From the NCBI GenBank assembly GCA_921293015.1, contig OV121081.1:68589022-68653021 (forward strand): a stretch of DNA of 64,000 nt, read 5' to 3'. The DNA comes from Phorcus lineatus. Lineage: Eukaryota > Mollusca > Gastropoda > Trochida > Trochidae. The notes below the pieces were generated by a model. It made no database searches and was not told the origin of the DNA. It saw only the letters and a list, made by a program, of their open reading frames with translations. Below, in pieces: positions 59,182 to 64,000 of this stretch (within the stretch, counting starts at the first letter, position 1; each line of letters starts with the position of its first letter). A program made the position numbers and the translations under genes.

Positions 59182-59329
59182 AATTTACCTAATCACTTAA
59201 ATAGTTGTCTACAATGTTTGCTTGGTAAATGGCTCAGTTTAATGATAAAGGGACATCTTGTTCATATTCTTTACTTAATGAAAAAACGGAAACTGGCTGT
59301 TGACCTCATTTTACCCCCAGGAATTGAGA
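59182..59329. repeat. 148-bp direct repeat, right copy (LINE target duplication)
   Basis: Follows the A-rich tail of the LINE and is the same as 57867-58014. It is flanked on the right by unrelated single-copy-looking sequence. Confidence 0.85.
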
Positions 59330-59700
59330 TAGACTTGAAACGTGTTATTATCTGTTTTGTTACAAGTTTTTTGTAATTCTTGATTTTGTTTTTTAGCGGT
59401 ATGAAAGTATTTTCTTTATTGTCGTTCTTTGAGAACTCGTTGATCTGTCGCTCGATAACCCATACGTCTATGTCATGTTTTTAACGTTAGTCATTTTTCA
59501 CGTATGTTCACCCCACGTAGGCTCACCTCAGAGTAAGTAAAGAATAGTTTTACGATATTGTTTTACGTTAAAACGTAGAATAAGTCAGTTTTTAATGTTT
59601 AAATGTTTAAAAGTATCACGCTCTTTAGGAAGGTAGGTCACGTGGTTTTAATTTCTAGGAATTTCCACGCCGGTTGGTGTAAGTGAAGCGCACGTAAAAA

Positions 59701-59736
<36 letters not shown>

Positions 59737-60245
59737 ACGTATAGTCATAAAGTAATGAATGTAAACCATTGCCAACTGCAATATGCATTACTGTTATTTT
59801 ATGTAACATTTAAGATGTTTATTCAATTTGGAACTAATTTAGACTATGTGAATTGCTGTATGTAAACATCAATTCTGAACTTTTCTGTATTTGATAGGTA
59901 CTATTATTTGAAGTAATCAGGTATTGCTGTATTTAGTGAATGTGAGACATTAATGTACTTACGAATCTTTATTGATTTTTTACAGTCCCTTACCGTCTGC
60001 GACGGCTTAAAATTCAACGACCATAGGCTGTCATCTTAACTTAATAAAACATAAAATTATCTCTTGTCAGATGTTGGACTTAAAACTTTTCAAGCCTAAC
60101 GTTTACGAGGGGATACAGTGCAGATATGGGATTAAAGTCACATGGAACTTGGTCCTATAAAAGATAGACGTGGCAGGCATTATCCCTATAACATTAACAC
60201 GAAATATCCAACACTAGTTCGCGGGCTAGACATGAAAAAGCCTTG
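59330..60245. other. non-coding DNA with an (AT)n microsatellite
   Basis: No gene recognised. (AT)n runs over 59704-59734. Confidence 0.4.
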
Positions 60246-60417
60246 GGTGAATTGGGGCTTAACGTGTTTTGAACAATATTTCAGTTATTAAACACTTGGA
60301 TGACAAGCATCCACAAAGAGTGGACACATCAGGGAGAAAGAGATCGAAAGGGTGAGAGAAAATACGGAAATAAAGGCATAGTGGGAGATAGACAACAGGT
60401 TTTAGAAGGACTCAATT
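60246..60417 (-). repeat. R1 retroposon, 5'-truncated copy
   Basis: Minus-strand R1 tail and pyrimidine-rich half (gtgaattggggcttaacgtg through 'acaacaggttttagaagg'), ending abruptly at 'actcaatttca'. About half the element is missing at its 5' end. Confidence 0.85.
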
Positions 60418-60685
60418 TCATTGACAAAAAATATAATTATGTTGTTTGAAATACGTACTTTAGTCTTAATGGTCTAAGAAGGAATCTGTCTGTTTTCAAC
60501 TGCCCATATTATTTCTTATCTTTAAGCCGACAGCGGGTGTCAGTCAGGTCAATAGTAAATAATGGAAAGCTAAAGTGAAGCCTTCATGTATGTCCTCGTA
60601 TGCCTTTGAAAGTCAATTTGAACTGAAAAGGCGATAACCTTAGACAACAAACCAATTTTTCTTGATAAAATAAAACTATTTATGA

Positions 60686-61008
60686 GTGAGTGAGTGAGTG
60701 AGTTGGGGTTTAACGTGCTTTGAACAATATTTCAGTTATTTAAACACGTGGATGACAAGCATCCAAAAGAGAGTGGACAGATAAGGGAGAAAGGGATCGA
60801 CAGGATGAGGGAAAAGACGGAAAAAAGGCATAGTGAGAGATAGACAACAGGCTTTAGAAGGACTCAAATTAAGTCTGGCTTCTACCCGTCGACATTTCCA
60901 GCTTGGGTGTCCCTACAAGGAGCATGAAAGCTCCAGCTGGCATAGCTCTTGGGGTCTCTGAAGCACGCAAACCACCACACCACGATAAGGTATCGAGTCC
61001 AGTGGTGG
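60686..61008 (-). repeat. R1 retroposon, complete copy with target duplication
   Basis: A 323-bp element read on the minus strand. It begins ccaccactggactcgatacc, includes cgtggtgtggtggtttgcgt (resembling a degenerate tRNA/pol III A-box region), then ctccttgtagggacacccaa and 'gtcgacgggtagaagccagac', and ends 'caaagcacgttaaaccccaac' plus (TCAC)4. It is flanked by the 12-bp duplication aactatttatga (60674-60685 and 61009-61020). A second overlapping copy of that 12-mer follows on the right. Tail and duplication show LINE-mediated retroposition. No ORF, so it is a SINE-like non-autonomous element. The class is not certain. Confidence 0.88.
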
Positions 61009-61399
61009 AACTATTTATGAACTATTTATGAAGTTTGACATATTCGACCCTAACAACATACATGTACTATGTGGCCCTTCAAGGTTTAAAGAACAGATCT
61101 CGCCGAGAAGACGTTTGATGTAAATATAAGAACCTGTCTTGAGATCTTCATGTAGATCGTTATGACCTTCACATTCTACTAGAAATTGGAAGACTGTTTC
61201 TGTACCATTTGTAAAACTGTTGATACGTTACGTGGAAACATACGTTACGTGGAAACATCTTTATTTAATATAATTTGTATATCAACTCGCTTTACCTAAG
61301 CAGAACCACCACTGGACTCAATACCTTATCGTGGTGTGGTGGTTTGCGTGCTTCAGAGACCCCAAGAGCTATGCCAGCTGGAGCTTACATGCTCCTGGT

Positions 61400-62346
61400 C
61401 ACAGGGACTTGTATCGCCTAAAATGAGAATATCATTACATAATCAAAATCGAAAAAATGATATCTCATCTCTATAAATACTAAAGGGATGTGACGCCCTC
61501 GGACACCTTGTCTTGTTTCACGACGAAATCAACTTGGAAATTCAATATAGATTAATATAACAATACACACACATGAAGCCTGATAAATCCCCTTTCAATA
61601 GAATGTAAAATAATCAAAATCGGTTCACTTTTGACCGAGCTACACTGTTTTGAAATCGAAAAAAGTCAGCTTTCTTGACAGTACGCCAAAATCCGGCCTC
61701 ACAATAACATCGCTTTGAAACTGATAAAATACGACTTAAACAGTCGAATAAACGACAAATACAACTTTATCGCAATCCCTATGTATTCCGATTTCGTAAA
61801 ATGACTATTCAAATGAAATATTATGTGATCCATACCTTGTAAGCGAGCTTTTACTGCATTTAATGCGGTTTCGATCGCTCGAGTCTGCCATGTTTGACCT
61901 CAATATTGGACAGATCGCATAGAATACGAGCGGCTCGCTGATTGGCTAAACATTAACTCTTCTGTAGTGAAGTTACGAAGAAGTTAATGTTTAGCCAATC
62001 AACGAGTCGCTCGTTTTCTGTACTATCCTTCCAACGTATTCGACTGTTTAATTCGTATTTTATCAGTTTCACTCTCACTATTGCCTTTCTTTCCGTCTTT
62101 TCCCTCATCCTTTCGATCCCTTTATCCCTTTTCTGTCCACTCTCTTTTGGATGCTTGTCATTCACGTTTTTAATAACTGAAATAATGTTCAAAGCACGTT
62201 AAACCCAAACTTACTCACTCACTCACTGGAACAAGATGAGGTGTCCGAGGGCGTTACATCCCTTTAGTATTTATAGAGATGAGATATCATTTTTTCAATT
62301 TTGATTTATAATAATATTCTCATTTTAGGCGATACAAATCCCTGTG
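61400..62346. mobile_element. inverted-repeat (foldback/MITE-like) DNA transposon
   Basis: Ends CACAGGGAC... and ...ATCCCTGTG form terminal inverted repeats of about 118 bp (61400-61517 and 62229-62346). They are flanked by the 8-bp duplication ctcctggt (61392-61399 and 62347-62354), which pins down the insertion into R1. Inverted similarity continues inward: 61718-61750 pairs with 62037-62069, and 61925-61960 pairs with 61976-62013 around a ~15-bp loop. The right arm lacks the counterpart of ~61518-61717 and instead holds an R1 fragment (62070-62227). No transposase is encoded. An 8-bp duplication suggests the hAT or P superfamily, while the long arms resemble foldback or MuDR-type elements. 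Superfamily unresolved. Confidence 0.82.
62070..62227 (+). repeat. R1 3'-half nested in the inverted-repeat element
   Basis: actctcactattgcctttct through 'gttaaacccaaac' and four ACTC units is the last ~160 bp of R1. It is in the same orientation as the host R1 outside, making a three-level nest (R1 inside transposon inside R1). Confidence 0.85.
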
Positions 62347-62589
62347 CTCCTGGTAGGGACACCTAAGCTGGACAGGTCGACGGGTAGAAGCCAGACAAAA
62401 TTTGAGTCCTTCTAAAACCTGCTTTCTATCTCTCACTATGCCTTTCTTTCCGTCTTTTCCCTCATCCTTTTGATCCCTTTATCCCTTGTCTGTCCACTCT
62501 CTTTTGGATGCTTGTCATCCACGTGTTTAACAACTGAAATATTGTTCAAAGCACGTTAAACCCAAACTCACTCACTCACTACCCAGGCA

Positions 62590-64000
62590 GAATTGATAAT
62601 TTTTTTATACAACAAAGCCCTTCAGAAAGAAATCATTAAATATTACCAAACTTCCAAAACAATTGCTTTCATAAACTGCAGCTTAGCCAAATTCTACACA
62701 CTTTGGTCAAACTTTCACAATCTTTTCAATAAATGATGTTCATAGGTTAGTTAAGTGAATTTTATTAAATGTATGTTATAATTTGTCATGGTAGAGACAT
62801 GATAAATGTAACAGTGATGTGCAATTGATATCAACTCAATGTTTGAATTGAAACTTATTTTGAAACAGATATAATATACAATTGTCATCCACACCCTGTT
62901 TATAAAACACTGTTCAAACTGAAGAATATGAAGATCTTCATATGCAAAATTAATGTATAAGTGGTTAATTTACCTAGATGTATGACTTGTATGTAAGCAA
63001 CTTGAAACTGTGGGAAATAACAATGAAAAAAAATCGTTTTACCAGTCGCTCTCTCTTATATGTATCTATCGAGTCTGTGTGGAATAAAAATATGAGCAAA
63101 TTTCGGTTAATAAGTTACTAATATTGTATGGACCGTGCAGTGTTCAACCCCTTGGAAAAACAATTTGTATTGAAAGCATACAATCTGAACTGTCTCAATG
63201 AGTTATGAAACCTGTCATATCAACCGTAATCACTTTGCACAACAAACTTTTCATTATAAATATCCGTTTAAATGAATAGGTTCACCCGCGACTGACGGAA
63301 ACTATTATACTTTTCATCTGAACATCACAATAAAATATTTAACGTATAAGATCACCTAATCAACCATAAAAACATTAGTTAATAAGTTGTAAAGATTCAA
63401 AGGATTTGCATTTGCTTCTTTTACCCTGTTGTAAAGCTGCTGAACTAAAGTTTATTTCACTGTGCAAGAATTCCTATACAAAATCATCATTTTTCAATTT
63501 TTTAATTAGTTACCATTTCTTAGGAGAATACTTCACAGTGGGTTTCAAATAATTTCGTGAAAGGATAATTTTACACTACATATACAAGGGAGAGATATGT
63601 GGAATACAACTTTGGCTTTCCGCAAACGGAGCATGGGGTCAAACATAGAAAATTGATATTTTCTAATTTCTGAAATTATTATTTGAATTGCAATGTTTTT
63701 TTAAACTGACATATAAACAAAGTAATCCTTATGATAAATCTTGTGTTTTTAACTAAAAGTATTTTGAAATGACAATGTTTGAAGATAAGATTTGGGGCAT
63801 TTTGAACCTAGTCTTGCAAAAATGGCTGACTATCAGTAGTATCCAATTTATATACGTGATAGTGATATGTTTGTTCTTAATTTTCTCAAAACATCGTTAA
63901 TTTTAGATGAATGATGATGATGGCTCCTTTTAAGATTTATCCGTTGAGGTCCGACTAGTGTCTACAATTCGTTGCTTACGTCAGTGAAATCACATATTAA
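62590..64000. other. non-coding DNA with a dispersed-repeat block
   Basis: 63168-63222 (tattgaaagcatacaatctg, 'gaactgtctcaatgagttatgaaac') matches 33808-33860, and the following 'ttcacccgcgactgacggaaact' is like 26820-26845. The rest is AT-rich with nothing recognised. Confidence 0.4.

Larger units (their letters stand above)
61306..62580 (+). repeat. R1 retroposon split by a 947-bp insertion
   Basis: The 5' part (61306-61399, ccaccactggactcaatacc to gctcctggt) and the 3' part (62355-62580, agggacacctaagctggaca to the TCAC tail) form one R1. They are separated by the inverted-repeat element 61400-62346 and its 8-bp duplication. Confidence 0.9.

Noticed and set aside
61953-62202. ORFs on both strands at the centre of the inverted-repeat element
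   Set aside because: They span the hairpin and the nested R1 fragment and have no transposase similarity.

Overview
The window is AT-rich, repeat-dense, intron-containing animal DNA with no long intact gene. Three things suggest a mollusc, most likely a marine gastropod. Retroposons ending in (TCAC)n tails preceded by a 'cgttaaacccc' motif are common. There is a composite repeat with GGAC runs. Decayed copies of several transposase families known from aquatic invertebrates are also present. The species assignment is from memory of repeat types and is not proven.

Layout: 0.4-0.8 kb, a degenerate ~60-bp tandem repeat; 0.9-1.35 kb, a mariner (DD34D) relic; 2.72-2.98 kb, an exon without its own start codon that encodes a complete PAN/apple domain and ends in a stop; 3.68-4.98 kb, a tandem array with 91-bp and 81-bp unit classes. 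From 5 to 30 kb I see almost only unrecognised non-coding DNA with old retroposon fragments and a long diverged dispersed repeat, which recurs at 31-34 kb and 63 kb. From 34 to 39 kb there are a tRNA-Arg-derived SINE, several copies of a ~320-bp retroposon here called R1, and a decayed five-exon transposase-like gene on the minus strand (36.2-38.5 kb). At 39.9-41.4 kb lies a decayed Tc1 element with both inverted repeats.

At 42.66-44.20 kb a minus-strand gene encodes a DEDDh 3'-5' exonuclease. All five catalytic residues are present, but one in-frame TAA lies between motifs Exo I and Exo II. From 45.4 to 47.1 kb there are minisatellites, including an element whose internal 145-bp unit is amplified. 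From 47.4 to 50 kb there is a chromodomain-like exon and a decayed gene with CPWC and DELH motifs. From 51.3 to 54.7 kb there are two pogo/Tigger-type relics, a Tc1 relic, an R1 copy and an OTU-like fragment. At 56.29-57.84 kb a nearly intact Tc1 element carries only two stop codons. At 58.01-59.18 kb a 5'-truncated L1/Tx1-like LINE is flanked by an unusually long, identical 148-bp direct repeat. At 60.2-62.6 kb there are nested R1 copies, one split by a 947-bp inverted-repeat element with an 8-bp target duplication.

The only sequences that look like host genes are the PAN exon and the DEDDh exonuclease, possibly with an extra exon at 44.4-44.6 kb. The rest is a layered record of transposition in which elements interrupt one another and several ORFs carry shared lesions such as homopolymer frameshifts and catalytic D replacements.
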